A stretch of DNA of 64,000 nucleotides from Sphingomonas hylomeconis (GTDB lineage Bacteria; Pseudomonadota; Alphaproteobacteria; Sphingomonadales; Sphingomonadaceae): positions 248,001 to 312,000 of the forward strand of contig NZ_JANQBK010000001.1 of NCBI RefSeq assembly GCF_025370105.1, read 5' to 3'. Within the stretch, counting starts at the first letter, position 1; the number at the start of each line of letters is the position of its first letter. Made by a program: the position numbers and the translations under genes. The notes beneath the pieces were generated by a model. It made no database searches and was not told where the DNA came from. It was given only the letters and a program-made list of their open reading frames with translations. Of this stretch, positions 17,325-26,413 are shown piece after piece.

Positions 17325-17786
17325 TTGCCCAAGCTCGATCTCGATACAATCCCGCAGACCAATGCTACCGGCTACCCGGCGCCGTTCGACGCGGCGGTGG
17401 CAGGACGCTGGTACCGCCGCATGGCCCCGGTGGCGGGGCTGACCCAGATGGGCGCGAGCCACGTCACGCTGAAGCCCGGCGCCTGGTCGTCGCAGCGGCA
17501 CTGGCATCGCAGCGAGGACGAATTGGTGGTGATGCTGTCGGGCGAAGCGGTGCTGGTCGAGGATGACGGCGAAACGGTGCTGCGCGCCGGCGACGTCGCG
17601 GCGTTCCCCAAAGGCATGGCCAACGGACATCATTTGCAGAACCGCAGCGACGCGGACTGCGTGTTCGTCGCGATCGGCACCGGCGCCGACGAGGGCGGCT
17701 GCTATTCAGACATCGACATGGATTTCGCGCCGCACGGCTATACGCACAAGGACGGCACGCCGTACGCAGCGCAGCGGATCAAGTAG
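17325..17786 (+). CDS. Cupin-domain protein
   Basis: This protein of about 153 residues is a single cupin barrel: HWHRSEDELVVMLSGEAVLV forms motif 1, and GDVAAFPKGMANGHHLQN motif 2. The metal ligands His, His, Glu and His are present. Such proteins bind sugars or small acids, but the substrate cannot be told from sequence. The TTG at 17325, giving MPKLDLDTIPQTN, is favoured because GGAGGGG lies just before it. An in-frame ATG at 17313 would place that box inside the gene. It is convergent with the following GST gene and overlaps its stop by 8 bp. Confidence 0.8.
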   Translation: MPKLDLDTIPQTNATGYPAPFDAAVAGRWYRRMAPVAGLTQMGASHVTLKPGAWSSQRHWHRSEDELVVMLSGEAVLVEDDGETVLRAGDVAAFPKGMANGHHLQNRSDADCVFVAIGTGADEGGCYSDIDMDFAPHGYTHKDGTPYAAQRIK

Positions 17787-18444
17787 CGGAAGGCACCTCG
17801 AACTTCTCGATCACCCATTCCTCTTCCTGTGCGGCGGCGATCCAGTCCTGCATGAAGGGATGCTGCAGCACCGCGTCCATATAGCCGGCGGCGAAGCGCG
17901 CGATCGGCAGGCTATAGGTGACGATGCGCGTGACGACGGGCGCGAACATGATGTCGGCCGCGCCGAACGGGCCGAACAAGAATTCGCCGTCGCCGCCAAA
18001 GCGTGCGCGCGCCTGCGCCCAGAGCTCCATGATGCGCGCGAGATCGGCGATCACGTCGTCGTCGGGCTGCACGGGCGGGAAGGACTGGCGGATGTTCATG
18101 CTGTGCTTGCGGCGCAGGGCGGTGAAGCTTGAATGCATTTCCGCCGACATCGAACGCGCCATTGCGCGCGCGGCATCGTCGGCTGGCCAAAACAGGTCGC
18201 GATCGGTCTTCTCGGCGAGATATTCGATGATCGCCAGGCTGTCCCACACCACCGCATCGCCATCCCACAGGATCGGCACCTTGCCCGAGGAGGGGGCGAA
18301 TTCGTCGCCTTCGCGGCGCTTGTCCCATGCCTCGTCGTACAGCGGCACGACGACTTCCTCGAACAGCAGCCCGGATTGCTTGCACGCGAGCCAGCCGCGC
18401 AGTGACCAGGAGGAATAGGCCTTGTTGCCAATGATCAGTTTCAT
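17779..18444 (-). CDS. Glutathione S-transferase family protein
   Basis: This 221-residue protein has the thioredoxin-like N-terminal domain (MKLIIGNKAYSSWSLRGWLA, with SSWS as the likely catalytic serine region and VPILWDG before WDSLAIIEYLAEK) and an all-helical C-terminal domain. It resembles the zeta/YfcF-like GST branch. The substrate is unknown. It is convergent with the cupin gene and followed on the same strand (upstream side) by a short gap to mlaA. Confidence 0.88.
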   Translation of the reverse strand: MKLIIGNKAYSSWSLRGWLACKQSGLLFEEVVVPLYDEAWDKRREGDEFAPSSGKVPILWDGDAVVWDSLAIIEYLAEKTDRDLFWPADDAARAMARSMSAEMHSSFTALRRKHSMNIRQSFPPVQPDDDVIADLARIMELWAQARARFGGDGEFLFGPFGAADIMFAPVVTRIVTYSLPIARFAAGYMDAVLQHPFMQDWIAAAQEEEWVIEKFEVPSAT

Positions 18445-18490
18445 AGGGAGGCGGGATAGCGGCGGCAGGCCGCACAGGCAACGCGCCTGA

Positions 18491-19459
18491 TCAGTTGCCG
18501 GGGGCGGGTGTCGGTGGCGCCGGTGTGGGCGTCAGCACGCGCCCGTTGACCCGGATCGGCCCGACCGGCTTTTCCGACATCGGGCTGGACGCGCCGGTCT
18601 TGCGGCCGCGCAGATGATCGATTTCGGCCTGGCGGCGCTGCAGGTAGAAGGCGCGCGTGTTGGCGTAGGGATCTTCCTGGCCGTCGTGCAGCGCGGAGAG
18701 CGTCTCGTCGAATTCGGCGCGGTGATCGAGCGCGCCGAGCACGCCGAGCGGGGCCGCAACTTCCGGGCGGGTGAAAGTCCGGCCGAACACGAGCGGCATG
18801 GTCAGGCGATCGACCGCGCCGCCGAACAGATCGCGTACCGTGGTCGGTCCGACGATCGGCAGAAACATGAACGGGCCGTTGGGGACACCGTAGAAGCCGA
18901 GCGTATCGGCGAACCCGTTGCCGCGGCGCGGGAGCTTGAACGGCTTGCGTTTGGCCATGTCGACCACGCCAAGCGCGCCGATCGTCGTATTGAGTGCGAA
19001 GCGGCCGACCGTTTCCGCGGCCTTGCCGATCTTGTGCTGCAACACGAAGTTGATGAACACGACCGGTTCGCGCAGATTGTACAGGAAGTTGTGGATGCCC
19101 TGGCGGATCGGAGAGGGCACCTTCTTCTTGTAGACCATCGCGACGGGCCCGACGATCGCATCGTCGACCGCATTGGTAAGCTCGAACGCCTTGAGATTGG
19201 CGCCGCGCAGCGGATCGGCAGCATCCGACGCCGAGCGCGCAGTGACCACCACATCGGCCTGGTGCGGCGGCTCAGCGGCTGGTGGCGCGGTATCCTGCAG
19301 CGGTAGCGGTGTGAGCGACGGTGCGGGCGTCTCGATCGGCTGGGGTACTGCCTGATCGACGGGGGCAGTGATCGGCGCCGCCGGAGCGGCCGGCGGCTCG
19401 GTCTGCAGCGGGGGCGCAACCGAGAGCGCCGCAGCCGTCGTCAAGATCAATAGGCCCAC
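18491..19459 (-). CDS. mlaA: MlaA/VacJ-family outer-membrane lipid-asymmetry protein
   Basis: MlaA removes misplaced phospholipids from the outer leaflet of the outer membrane with the Mla transporter. The 322-residue protein has a hydrophobic N terminus, a Pro-rich linker (about 20-70), then the MlaA domain: DPLRGANLKAFELTNAVDD, FLYNLREPVVFINFVLQHK, NTTIGALGVVDMA and GPFMFLPIVGPTTVRD. The start is GTG with GAAGGG 6 nt upstream. No lipobox cysteine is obvious, unlike E. coli MlaA. A Pro-rich tail ends the protein. No mlaBCDEF genes are in the window. Confidence 0.9.
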   Translation of the reverse strand: MGLLILTTAAALSVAPPLQTEPPAAPAAPITAPVDQAVPQPIETPAPSLTPLPLQDTAPPAAEPPHQADVVVTARSASDAADPLRGANLKAFELTNAVDDAIVGPVAMVYKKKVPSPIRQGIHNFLYNLREPVVFINFVLQHKIGKAAETVGRFALNTTIGALGVVDMAKRKPFKLPRRGNGFADTLGFYGVPNGPFMFLPIVGPTTVRDLFGGAVDRLTMPLVFGRTFTRPEVAAPLGVLGALDHRAEFDETLSALHDGQEDPYANTRAFYLQRRQAEIDHLRGRKTGASSPMSEKPVGPIRVNGRVLTPTPAPPTPAPGN

Positions 19460-19640
19460 GTGCCGCCCTTCCAGAAATACGGCTTCGCCTTACCGTCATG
19501 TTTGCGAAATATCCCTGAAGCACAGTCTCGCCGCGGCACGAAACGCTAATTGCCGGGCGGCACCACGACCGGCGCCCCGGCCCGGCGCGCATCGCCGCAA
19601 GTCGCTGATATCGGCCGCTCCGGTTGGGTGCCGTCGGCGG

Positions 19641-20324
19641 TCAGCCGATCGCTTCGATCACCGCCGCGCGCAATTCGGCGATGCCGAGTCCGGTTTCGCT
19701 GGAGGTCAGCAAGATATCCGGGTGGGCGGCAGCGCGCTTGCGCGCTTCCTCGGCGGTTCGAGTCGCGACGTCGGCAAGGTCGCTGGCCTTGATCTTGTCC
19801 GCCTTGGTCAGCACCAGGCGGTAGCTGACCGCGGCCTTGTCGAGCATCTCGAGGATCTCGCGGTCGACATCCTTGATGCCGTGGCGCGAGTCGATCAGCA
19901 CCAGCGCGCGCTTCAGTTCCTGCCGGCCGCGCAGGAAATCGTTCACCAGGAAGCGCCACTGCTTGACGATGTCCTTGGGCGCCTTGGCATAGCCATAGCC
20001 GGGCATGTCGACGAGGCGGAAGCCGAGCGGCTCGCCGACATCGAAGAAGTTGAGTTCCTGCGTGCGGCCCGGGGTGACCGAGGTGCGCGCCAGCGCCTTG
20101 CGCCCGGTGAGCGCGTTGAGCAGCGACGATTTGCCGACATTGGAGCGGCCGGCAAAGGCCACTTCCGGCACGCTCGCCTCGGGCAGGAATTCGAGCTTCG
20201 GCGCGGACTTCAGGAACGCGACAGGGCCGGCGAACGTCTTGCGCGCGCGCTCGACCAGATCGGGGTCGAAGGTCGCGGTTTCGAATGGCGCGGGGGCGGA
20301 CGCTTCGGGCGGTGTGTCGGTCAT
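19641..20324 (-). CDS. engB: Ribosome-biogenesis GTPase EngB/YihA
   Basis: This TRAFAC GTPase assists large-subunit assembly. Switch and nucleotide motifs are all visible: G1 GRSNVGKS at residues 59-66, G3 DMPGYGYA, G4 TKADK, and G2 in TSVTPGRTQ. The 227-residue length is normal with a short acidic N-terminal extension. It lies downstream of yidC, a conserved order, with a palindromic repeat between them. Confidence 0.96.
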   Translation of the reverse strand: MTDTPPEASAPAPFETATFDPDLVERARKTFAGPVAFLKSAPKLEFLPEASVPEVAFAGRSNVGKSSLLNALTGRKALARTSVTPGRTQELNFFDVGEPLGFRLVDMPGYGYAKAPKDIVKQWRFLVNDFLRGRQELKRALVLIDSRHGIKDVDREILEMLDKAAVSYRLVLTKADKIKASDLADVATRTAEEARKRAAAHPDILLTSSETGLGIAELRAAVIEAIG

Positions 20325-20362
20325 CTGTTCGGTCCGTTCATATCAGGCTGGCGAGCCTCATT

Positions 20363-20469
20363 CGTCACCCCGGACTTGTTCCGGGGTCCACTACGCCGCG
20401 AGCGCTCCCGCCGAGCCGCTTGTCCATAGCATGCCGCCCGGTGGACCCCGGAACAAGTCCGGGGTGACG
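20363..20469. repeat. Palindromic repeat, CACCCCGGACTTGTTCCGGGG family (yidC-engB gap)
   Basis: Arms CGTCACCCCGGACTTGTTCC and GGAACAAGTCCGGGGTGACG are exact inverted repeats about 60 bp apart, each also containing a small hairpin. The architecture equals that of the TCATCCTGAA family (CGTCA outer ends, ACTTGTT core), so the two are probably related. It fills the yidC-engB gap. Confidence 0.9.
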
Positions 20470-20494
20470 CTCGGGCGGGTCAAGCCGGCGGTGG

Positions 20495-22198
20495 CTATTT
20501 CGCCGTCGCTTCCTTCATCCCCGGATGCCGCGCGTAGAGCACGCGCTGCTGCAGGATCGTCAGGCAGTTTGAGGTGATCCAGTAGACCTGCAGACCGACC
20601 GCGAACGGCGCCATCACGAACATCAGCACCCAGGGCATGATCGCGAAGATCTGCTTCTGCGTGTCGTCCATCGGCGCGGGGTTGAGCTTGAACTGGAAGT
20701 ACATCGAGATGCCGAGCAGCACCGGCACGATGCCGATGGCCAGGAAATGCGGCGGCGTGAACGGCAGATAGCCGAACAGGTTTAGGATCGTCGCCGGATC
20801 CGGCGCGGAGAGATCCTTGATCCAGGCGACGAACGGCTGGTGGCGCATTTCGATCGTCAGCAGCAGCACCTTGTACAGCGCATAGAAGATCGGGATCTGC
20901 AGCAAGGTGGGCAGGCAGCCGGCGAGCGGATTGACCTTCTCGGTCTTGTACAGCTGCATGATCTCCTGCTGCTGGCGCGGCTTGTCGTCCTTGTAGCGCT
21001 CCTGCAGCGCCTTCATCTTGGGCTGCAGCGTCTTCATCGCCGCCATCGACTTGAACTGCTTCTGCGCGATCGGGAACATGATTCCGCGGATCGTGAAGGT
21101 CAGCAGGATGATGGCGACGCCGAAATTGCCGACCATGCGGAACAGCCAGTCGAGATAATAGAAGATCGGCTTTTCGACGATGCGGAACCAGCCCCAATCG
21201 ATGCCGTGATCAAAGAAGGCGATGCCCTCCTTGTCGGTATAGCGATCGAGCAGGCGGACTTCCTTGGCGCCAGCGAAGAAGCGCGACGTCTGCGTCAGCG
21301 CCTTGCCGGGGGCGAGCAGCCGCGGCGTGACCGAATAATCCGCCTGATAGGCCTTGTTGGCGCCGGCGCGGAACTGGCCGTCGAACGGCACCGCCTGATC
21401 GGGAACGATCGCGGTCAGCCAATATTTGTCGGTAAAGCCGAGCCAGCCGCCAGTGGTGGAGAATTTCTGCGCAGCCTCATCCACGTCGGAGAAGTTCGTG
21501 CCGTAATCCGCGCCGCCATTGTGCGCGGACATCGGGCCGACCTGAACGGTCCAGGTATCCGGTTCCTTGAACACCCCGTTGCGGTTGACCAGGCCGTAGG
21601 TCGCGACCGGCACCGGCGCGGCGCCGGCATTGGCGACCGTCTGGCGGATCGTGAACATATAGCCGTCGTCGACCGACAGTTCGATTCGGAAACGCTGCCC
21701 TTGCGCGTTGGCGGCGTCGAGCGTGACCGGCTTGCCGGGCGACAGCACGTCGCCGGTCGCTTTCCACACCGTGTCAGGCGCGGGCGGCTTGAGCCCGTCG
21801 TCGCGCCAGCCGAAGCCGGCGAAATAGGCGTCCGGGCTGCCCGAGGGGGAGAGCAGGCGGATCGGCTTCGAATCCTTGGCGATCGTTTCCTTGTAGGTCT
21901 TCAGGATCAGATCATCGATCCGCGCGCCCTTCAAGTTGATCGAGCCGCTCACGGTCGGCGTGTCGATCCGTACGCGCGGCGTTTCGCGCAGCACGAGGGT
22001 GCGATCGCGCACCGCGGACGGCGCATCGGCGGCGGGATCGGCACTTGGGTTGGGCACGACCTGTGCCTTGCCCTCAACGATCTTGGTGACCGGCGGGTTG
22101 GCGGCGGGGAAGAACTTGTTCTGCAGCACGGGCCAGCCGAACAGGATCAGCGCCGCGATCACCGCGAACAGGATGAAATTCTTCTGGTCGTCTTTCAC
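20495..22198 (-). CDS. yidC: Membrane protein insertase YidC
   Basis: YidC inserts and folds inner-membrane proteins, alone or with SecYEG. The 567-residue protein has the N-terminal membrane anchor ([15 protein letters not shown]), a large periplasmic domain (about 60-345) and the five-helix insertase core with [19 protein letters not shown] and [17 protein letters not shown]. It starts with GTG, sharing four bases with the yidD stop (GTGA). That order (rpmH-rnpA-yidD-yidC) is the standard one. Confidence 0.97.
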   Translation of the reverse strand: MKDDQKNFILFAVIAALILFGWPVLQNKFFPAANPPVTKIVEGKAQVVPNPSADPAADAPSAVRDRTLVLRETPRVRIDTPTVSGSINLKGARIDDLILKTYKETIAKDSKPIRLLSPSGSPDAYFAGFGWRDDGLKPPAPDTVWKATGDVLSPGKPVTLDAANAQGQRFRIELSVDDGYMFTIRQTVANAGAAPVPVATYGLVNRNGVFKEPDTWTVQVGPMSAHNGGADYGTNFSDVDEAAQKFSTTGGWLGFTDKYWLTAIVPDQAVPFDGQFRAGANKAYQADYSVTPRLLAPGKALTQTSRFFAGAKEVRLLDRYTDKEGIAFFDHGIDWGWFRIVEKPIFYYLDWLFRMVGNFGVAIILLTFTIRGIMFPIAQKQFKSMAAMKTLQPKMKALQERYKDDKPRQQQEIMQLYKTEKVNPLAGCLPTLLQIPIFYALYKVLLLTIEMRHQPFVAWIKDLSAPDPATILNLFGYLPFTPPHFLAIGIVPVLLGISMYFQFKLNPAPMDDTQKQIFAIMPWVLMFVMAPFAVGLQVYWITSNCLTILQQRVLYARHPGMKEATAK

Positions 22199-22434
22199 TG
22201 GTCAGCAATCCGTTCGCGAAGTTCAGGAACCGGGTCGTAGCCCGATCCGCCCCAGGGATGGCAGCGCCCGATCCGTCGTGCCGCCAGCCATCCGCCTTTG
22301 AGGGCGCCATAGCGGCGAAGCGCCTCGATTGCATAGGAAGAACAGCTTGGCGCGTAGCGGCAGGTCGGCGGCAGGATCAGCGAGGGGCCGAGCTGCCAGC
22401 CGCGGGCGATGAGGATGAGCAGCCGGGCTAGCAT
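22195..22434 (-). CDS. yidD: Membrane-insertion efficiency factor YidD
   Basis: This 79-residue protein carries the YidD pattern [19 protein letters not shown] and [18 protein letters not shown], with conserved cysteines. It helps YidC-dependent insertion at the inner-membrane face. It overlaps yidC by 4 nt. A palindromic repeat separates it from rnpA, where other bacteria have almost no gap. Confidence 0.95.
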   Translation of the reverse strand: MLARLLILIARGWQLGPSLILPPTCRYAPSCSSYAIEALRRYGALKGGWLAARRIGRCHPWGGSGYDPVPELRERIADQ

Positions 22435-22456
22435 GTGGCACCGGCCGAAAAACCGT

Positions 22457-22563
22457 CGTCATCCTGAACTTGTTTCAGAATCCATGCGCGGACAGAGTCC
22501 AAAAAACCGGTGTCCATGAGGCGGATGGCCGCGCCTGGATCCTGAAACGAGTTCAGGATGACG
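22457..22563. repeat. Palindromic repeat, TCATCCTGAA family (rnpA-yidD gap)
   Basis: The outer arms CGTCATCCTGAACTTGTTTC and GAAACGAGTTCAGGATGACG pair nearly perfectly. Same family as 5242-5348 and 49415-49520; the spacer differs. Confidence 0.9.
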
Positions 22564-22576
22564 GTTTGGTGGTGAT

Positions 22577-22894
22577 TCACCGCATCACCTTGGCCAGCGC
22601 CTTGGCCAGCTCGCTGCGCAATTGCGCATAGTCACGCTCGATCCCGCCGTTGCGGCCGATCAGCACATGATCCGCGCCGCGAATCCCGCGCTCGGGCAAC
22701 AGATCACGCGCCAGCGCACGCAACCGCCGCTTCATGCGGTTGCGAACCACGGCGTTGCCGATCTTCTTGGTGACGGTATAGCCGATACGCATATCGGGCG
22801 ACCCGTCTTGGCGGTCGCGCACGAGCAGGACGAATCCCGGCATCGGTGCGCGCCTGCCCGCATTCGCCGCGAGAAAATCGCGGCGAACCTGCAA
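22577..22894 (-). CDS. rnpA: Ribonuclease P protein component
   Basis: RnpA binds the RNase P RNA and helps mature tRNA 5' ends. The core is clear: RRDFLAANAGRRA, then GYTVTKKIGNAVVRNRMKRR (the RNR motif), and ADHVLIGRNG. The start is uncertain. I use the TTG at 22894 (105 residues), because it gives a normal N terminus. The same frame stays open to an ATG at 23068, 7 nt upstream of the rpmH start, which would embed all of rpmH in rnpA (163 residues). There is no ATG between these two points. Confidence 0.85.
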   Translation of the reverse strand: MQVRRDFLAANAGRRAPMPGFVLLVRDRQDGSPDMRIGYTVTKKIGNAVVRNRMKRRLRALARDLLPERGIRGADHVLIGRNGGIERDYAQLRSELAKALAKVMR

Positions 22895-22926
22895 GGTCGA
22901 TATGCTGGCGGCGCCAGCGGGGTTGG

Positions 22927-23061
22927 TTAGGCCGACAGCTTCTTGCGGCCGCGGTTGCGGCGTGCGCGCAGGATGTTGCGGCCGCCCGGGGTCGCCGAGC
23001 GGAGACGGAAGCCGTGACGACGCGCGCGCACGAGATTGCTCGGTTGAAAGGTCCGCTTCAT
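22927..23061 (-). CDS. rpmH: 50S ribosomal protein L34
   Basis: This 44-residue, very basic protein starts [18 protein letters not shown] and ends in RGRKKLSA, an unmistakable L34. It lies just upstream of rnpA. The rnpA reading frame runs open across it in another phase. Confidence 0.98.
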   Translation of the reverse strand: MKRTFQPSNLVRARRHGFRLRSATPGGRNILRARRNRGRKKLSA

Positions 23062-23163
23062 CGGTCATTCCCTAAAATCTAACCCGGGGGGCATCTGAAT
23101 GTAAGAAGGCCGCCACGGGGGCGACCTTGAAGCCCGGGCCATTAGGCAAGACGGCCGGGAAAG

Positions 23164-23457
23164 TCAATTCGCCGCCGCCGCTTTGTCGCGTGCATGACGG
23201 CGCAACGCGCTGCCGCGGCGCATCATGCGATCGACGAAACTGCCGACGCGCGGGAATCGCCGCTTGAGCCGCGCCCAGCGCTGTCGCGCCCAGGCGGAAT
23301 TGCGCAGGACGAGAATCATGCCGCCGGCGAACAGGAAGGCGCCGCCGGGACCGGGAAGCGGGGCCACGATCCCCGCGCCAAGGATCAGGAGGATGCCGAG
23401 CGTGAGTTGCCCGTAACGCTTGAACGGGTGGGTGGCGGGGCGAGGGGCGACAGTCAC
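23164..23457 (-). CDS. Small PGPG-type transmembrane protein
   Basis: From the GTG at 23457 this is about 97 residues. A hydrophobic hairpin around residues 18-46 contains APLPGPGGAFLFAGGMILVL, similar to the PGPGW family of putative membrane proteins, followed by a basic tail (RRFPRVGSFVDRMMRRG). Function unknown. A longer open frame continues upstream through the palindromic repeat at 23544-23623, which I treat as non-genic. No strong ribosome-binding site precedes the GTG; TTG at 23463 is an alternative. Confidence 0.7.
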   Translation of the reverse strand: MTVAPRPATHPFKRYGQLTLGILLILGAGIVAPLPGPGGAFLFAGGMILVLRNSAWARQRWARLKRRFPRVGSFVDRMMRRGSALRRHARDKAAAAN

Positions 23458-23543
23458 CTGCAATAAGTGGGGCCGGTGTGTTGTTTTGGCAAGACAGCCA
23501 GGATTGTCGCCGCGGAACTGCTTCCGCTGCGCCAGCACCACCT

Positions 23544-23623
23544 TGTTCCCCCCCCCGAACGCGGGGGGCAGGGACGAGAGCGATGCCGTGTGGTGCTCTG
23601 GGCTGCCGCTTTCGCGGGAGAAC
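23544..23623. repeat. Palindromic repeat of the TCTCCCGCGAAAGCGGGAG family
   Basis: Read on the minus strand it begins TTCTCCCGCGAAAGCGGCAG, continues CCCAGAGC, and ends in a GCCCCCCGCGTTCGGGGGG hairpin and GGAAC. The same order of parts is found inside rnr at 43571-43648, and a shorter relative at 11020-11096. It lies between the PGPG protein and comM. Confidence 0.8.
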
Positions 23624-23742
23624 ATCAGCTATTAGCCGCGAGGACTGATCGGCAACCCCGTGAGCGGTGAGAGCAAGGGGCGCGCTCTTTCCCCCTTGAA
23701 AAAAGCAGCTATGCTCGCCCGACTTCGGGGGGAGGCGGCTGC

Positions 23743-25251
23743 ATGGTGGCAAGCGTATCGACCGTCGCCTATCTCGGGCTCGATGCGCGGGCGGTCGAGG
23801 TGCAGGTGCAGCTGATCCCCGGGCTGCCGGGCTTCTACGTCGTCGGGCTGGGCGACAAGGCGGTGGCGGAAAGCCGTGAGCGGGTGCGCGGGGCGATCGC
23901 CGCGATGGGGCTGGCGCTGCCGCCGAAACGCATCGTCGTGAACCTGTCGCCGGCCGACCTGCCCAAGGAAGGGTCGCATTTCGACCTGCCGATCGCGCTT
24001 GCCCTGCTCGGTGCGATGGGCGTGGTCGATGCCGAGACGCTGGCGGATTACGTCGTGGTCGGCGAATTGGGGCTCGATGCGCGGATCGCGCCGTCGCCGG
24101 GCGTGCTGCTCGCTGCGCTGCATGCCTCGGCGATCGGCAAGGGGCTGATCTGCCCGGCAGCGCAGGGGCCGGAGGCGGCCTGGGCGGGATCGATCCAGGT
24201 GATCGCGGCGCCCGACATCCTGGCGCTGCTCAACCATTTCAAGGGTCACGGGCTGCTGCCCGCGCCGCAGCCCGGCGCGATCGAGGAGGGCTTTGTCGGC
24301 CCCGATCTGGCACAGGTGAAGGGGCAGGAAACGGCCAAGCGCGCGCTGGAGATCGCGGCGGCGGGCGGGCATAACCTGCTCATGATCGGGCCGCCCGGCG
24401 CGGGCAAATCGCTGATGGCGGCTTGCCTGCCCGGGATCCTGCCACCGCTCGATGCCGCCGAAGCGCTCGACGTGTCGATGGTGGCGAGTGTGGCGGGCAC
24501 GCTACAGGGCGGGCGGCTGACGCGCACGCGGCCCTATCGCGCGCCGCATCATTCCGCGTCGATGGCCGCGCTGGTCGGCGGGGGGCTGAAGGTGAAGCCG
24601 GGCGAGGTCAGCCTGGCGCATCTCGGCGTGCTGTTCCTCGATGAATTGCCCGAATTCCAGCGTGCCGTGCTCGATTCGCTGCGCCAGCCGCTGGAAACGG
24701 GCACGGTGAGCGTGGCGCGTGCCAATGCGCACGTAACCTTTCCGGCGCGCGTGCAACTGGTGGCGGCGATGAACCCGTGCCGCTGCGGGCATCTCGGCGA
24801 TGCGGCGCTGGCCTGTTCGCGGGCGCCGCGCTGCGCGGCGGATTACCAGGCCAAGGTCAGCGGGCCACTGCTCGATCGCATCGACCTGCATGTCGAGGTG
24901 CAGGCGGTGAGTGCGGCCGATCTGGTGCTGCCACCGCCGGCCGAGGGCTCGGCCGAGGTGCGGGAGCGGGTGTCCGCGGCACGACGCGTCCAGCTCCGCC
25001 GCTATGCCGATCACGGCATGCGCACCAATGCCGAGATCGACGGCGATCTGCTCGCCGCGGTGGCCACGCCGGACGAACCGGGGCGCAAACTGCTGGCACA
25101 GGCGAGCGCGGCGATGCGGCTCTCGGCGCGCGGCTATACGCGCATCCTGCGCGTGGCACGGACGATCGCCGATCTTGCGGGACATGGTGAAGTCGGGCGC
25201 CTTCAGGTCGCCGAGGCGCTCAGCTATCGGCGGCAGGCGCCGCGCAACTAA
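23743..25251 (+). CDS. comM: ComM/YifB-family Mg-chelatase-like AAA+ helicase
   Basis: ComM is a hexameric helicase that promotes branch migration during natural transformation and recombination. The 502-residue protein has the N-terminal YifB domain (LPGFYVVGLGDKAVAESRER), Walker A GPPGAGKS near residue 220, Walker B LFLDELPEF, and the zinc-like NPCRCGHLGD and CSRAPRCAADYQ cysteines. The C terminus keeps LSARGYTRILRVARTIADL. It is complete and stands alone. It is convergent with ogt, with stop codons overlapping by 3 bp. Confidence 0.95.
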   Translation: MVASVSTVAYLGLDARAVEVQVQLIPGLPGFYVVGLGDKAVAESRERVRGAIAAMGLALPPKRIVVNLSPADLPKEGSHFDLPIALALLGAMGVVDAETLADYVVVGELGLDARIAPSPGVLLAALHASAIGKGLICPAAQGPEAAWAGSIQVIAAPDILALLNHFKGHGLLPAPQPGAIEEGFVGPDLAQVKGQETAKRALEIAAAGGHNLLMIGPPGAGKSLMAACLPGILPPLDAAEALDVSMVASVAGTLQGGRLTRTRPYRAPHHSASMAALVGGGLKVKPGEVSLAHLGVLFLDELPEFQRAVLDSLRQPLETGTVSVARANAHVTFPARVQLVAAMNPCRCGHLGDAALACSRAPRCAADYQAKVSGPLLDRIDLHVEVQAVSAADLVLPPPAEGSAEVRERVSAARRVQLRRYADHGMRTNAEIDGDLLAAVATPDEPGRKLLAQASAAMRLSARGYTRILRVARTIADLAGHGEVGRLQVAEALSYRRQAPRN

Positions 25252-25754
25252 CGCGCTGGCGCGCGCTCCATGTCGAGCAGCCGTTGTTTGGCGGCCAATC
25301 CGCCGGCGAAACCGGTCAGGCTGCCGTTCGCCCCGATCACACGGTGGCAGGGTGCGATGATCGAGATCGGGTTGCGGCCGTTCGCCGCGCCGACCGCACG
25401 CGAGGCGCCCGGGCGGCCGATCTGGCGCGCGATCTCGCCATAGCTGCGCGTCTCGCCGAACGGGATGGTGATCAGTGCCGCCCACACGCTTTTCTGGAAC
25501 TCGGTGCCGTGGAAATCGAGCGGTACGGTGAAGGCGGTCAGCGTGCCGGAGAAATAGCCGGCCAGCTGGCGTTTTGCCTCGCCGAGCACCGCGTGGTCGA
25601 CATCGTCGGCCAGCTCGATTAGCTCGACTGAATCGCTCAGGCGCACACGGCCGGGCGCGTCGTTTTCCCACAGGATTGCCGTCAGGCCGGCATCGCTGGC
25701 GATCAGGCGGAGCATGCCGACCACCGATTCTATCGTCGTATATACGTAGCGCAT
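25248..25754 (-). CDS. ogt: Methylated-DNA-[protein]-cysteine S-methyltransferase
   Basis: This enzyme removes methyl groups from O6-methylguanine by transfer to its own cysteine. The 168-residue protein has FQKSVWAALITIPFGETRSY and the active-site PCHRVIG (Cys136), then GFAGGLAAKQRLL. GAGGAA lies 6 nt before the ATG at 25754, which is why I reject the longer upstream starts. No Ada N-terminal domain is attached, so it is an Ogt-type stand-alone enzyme. Confidence 0.95.
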   Translation of the reverse strand: MRYVYTTIESVVGMLRLIASDAGLTAILWENDAPGRVRLSDSVELIELADDVDHAVLGEAKRQLAGYFSGTLTAFTVPLDFHGTEFQKSVWAALITIPFGETRSYGEIARQIGRPGASRAVGAANGRNPISIIAPCHRVIGANGSLTGFAGGLAAKQRLLDMERAPAR

Positions 25755-25949
25755 CGCGGTTCCTCGCATCGTCACGATTGATCTAACGCGGCGCGACGAT
25801 CGGCGCATGCCGGTTCCTGCGCTTAAAGCCGGCGCGATATCGGGCCACTCGGGCCGCCGGTACAAAAAGGCTGGACGGCGCTGTCCCGTCTATGCCATTC
25901 GGCCCTCCGCGATTACGGGGGGCGGAGACGCCCCGATCCTCAAGCCGAT

Positions 25950-26034
25950 GCGGGCGTGGTGGAACTGGTAGACGCGCCGGACTCAAAATCCGGTTCCGAA
26001 AGGAGTGTCGGTTCGATTCCGACCGCCCGCACCA
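25950..26034 (+). tRNA. tRNA-Leu (anticodon CAA)
   Basis: The acceptor stem GCGGGCG pairs with CGCCCGC; the CCA end is encoded. The D loop contains GGAACTGGTAGACG, the anticodon stem-loop is CCGGA-CTCAAAA-TCCGG with CAA at the anticodon, and a long variable arm and GGTTCGATTCC T-loop follow. These are class II (leucine) tRNA features. No integrase gene flanks it. Confidence 0.95.
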
Positions 26035-26063
26035 TTTTCCGATCGTCGCGCGAAACCCGGAGT

Positions 26064-26279
26064 TCAGGCCCAGGAACTGCCGCGCTGCTCGCTGGGGGAG
26101 GCCAGATGGGCGACATGCGCACCGTCGGGCTTCACGCCCGCCTCGTCGGTGTCGATGCCATATTTGTCGGCCAACAGCGCCATGGCGAGCCCGACATAAG
26201 CGGCGATCGCATGATCGCCTTCGCGATCGAGCAGATCGCAGGCATTGTACAGCTTTTGGTAAACTTCCAAGGCGTTCAT
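26064..26279 (-). CDS. Small conserved-looking protein of unknown function
   Basis: This 71-residue protein starts MNALEVYQKLYNACDLLDRE; a GGAGGG box 8 nt upstream fixes the start. It looks mostly helical and soluble (two helices, then a polar tail). I do not recognise it. It lies between tRNA-Leu and the histidine-kinase gene on the minus strand, with a 134-bp gap to the kinase. Confidence 0.65.
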   Translation of the reverse strand: MNALEVYQKLYNACDLLDREGDHAIAAYVGLAMALLADKYGIDTDEAGVKPDGAHVAHLASPSEQRGSSWA

Positions 26280-26413
26280 GACGTTCACCCTCCGTCTGCC
26301 GAGTTTCCTAAGACGCGACTCCAATATTTCGGCAGATCCCCCTAAGTCCCTGCGTAGCATAGATGGCGGCATAATAAAAGATATGCGATCGCGCGGGGGC
26401 GATCGACTTGGCG

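Noticed and set aside
19546..19640. Open stretch after engB ending in ARRAGAPVVVPPGN
   Set aside because: No start codon or ribosome-binding site in the gap after engB; it continues a shadow frame of engB.
23458..23625. Upstream extension of the PGPG membrane protein (FSRESGSPEHHT...)
   Set aside because: It is encoded by a palindromic repeat, the same type that encodes the insert in RNase R; the GTG at 23457 gives a cleaner protein.
25950..26413. Integrated island at tRNA-Leu
   Set aside because: No integrase and no direct repeat of the tRNA 3' end were seen downstream.
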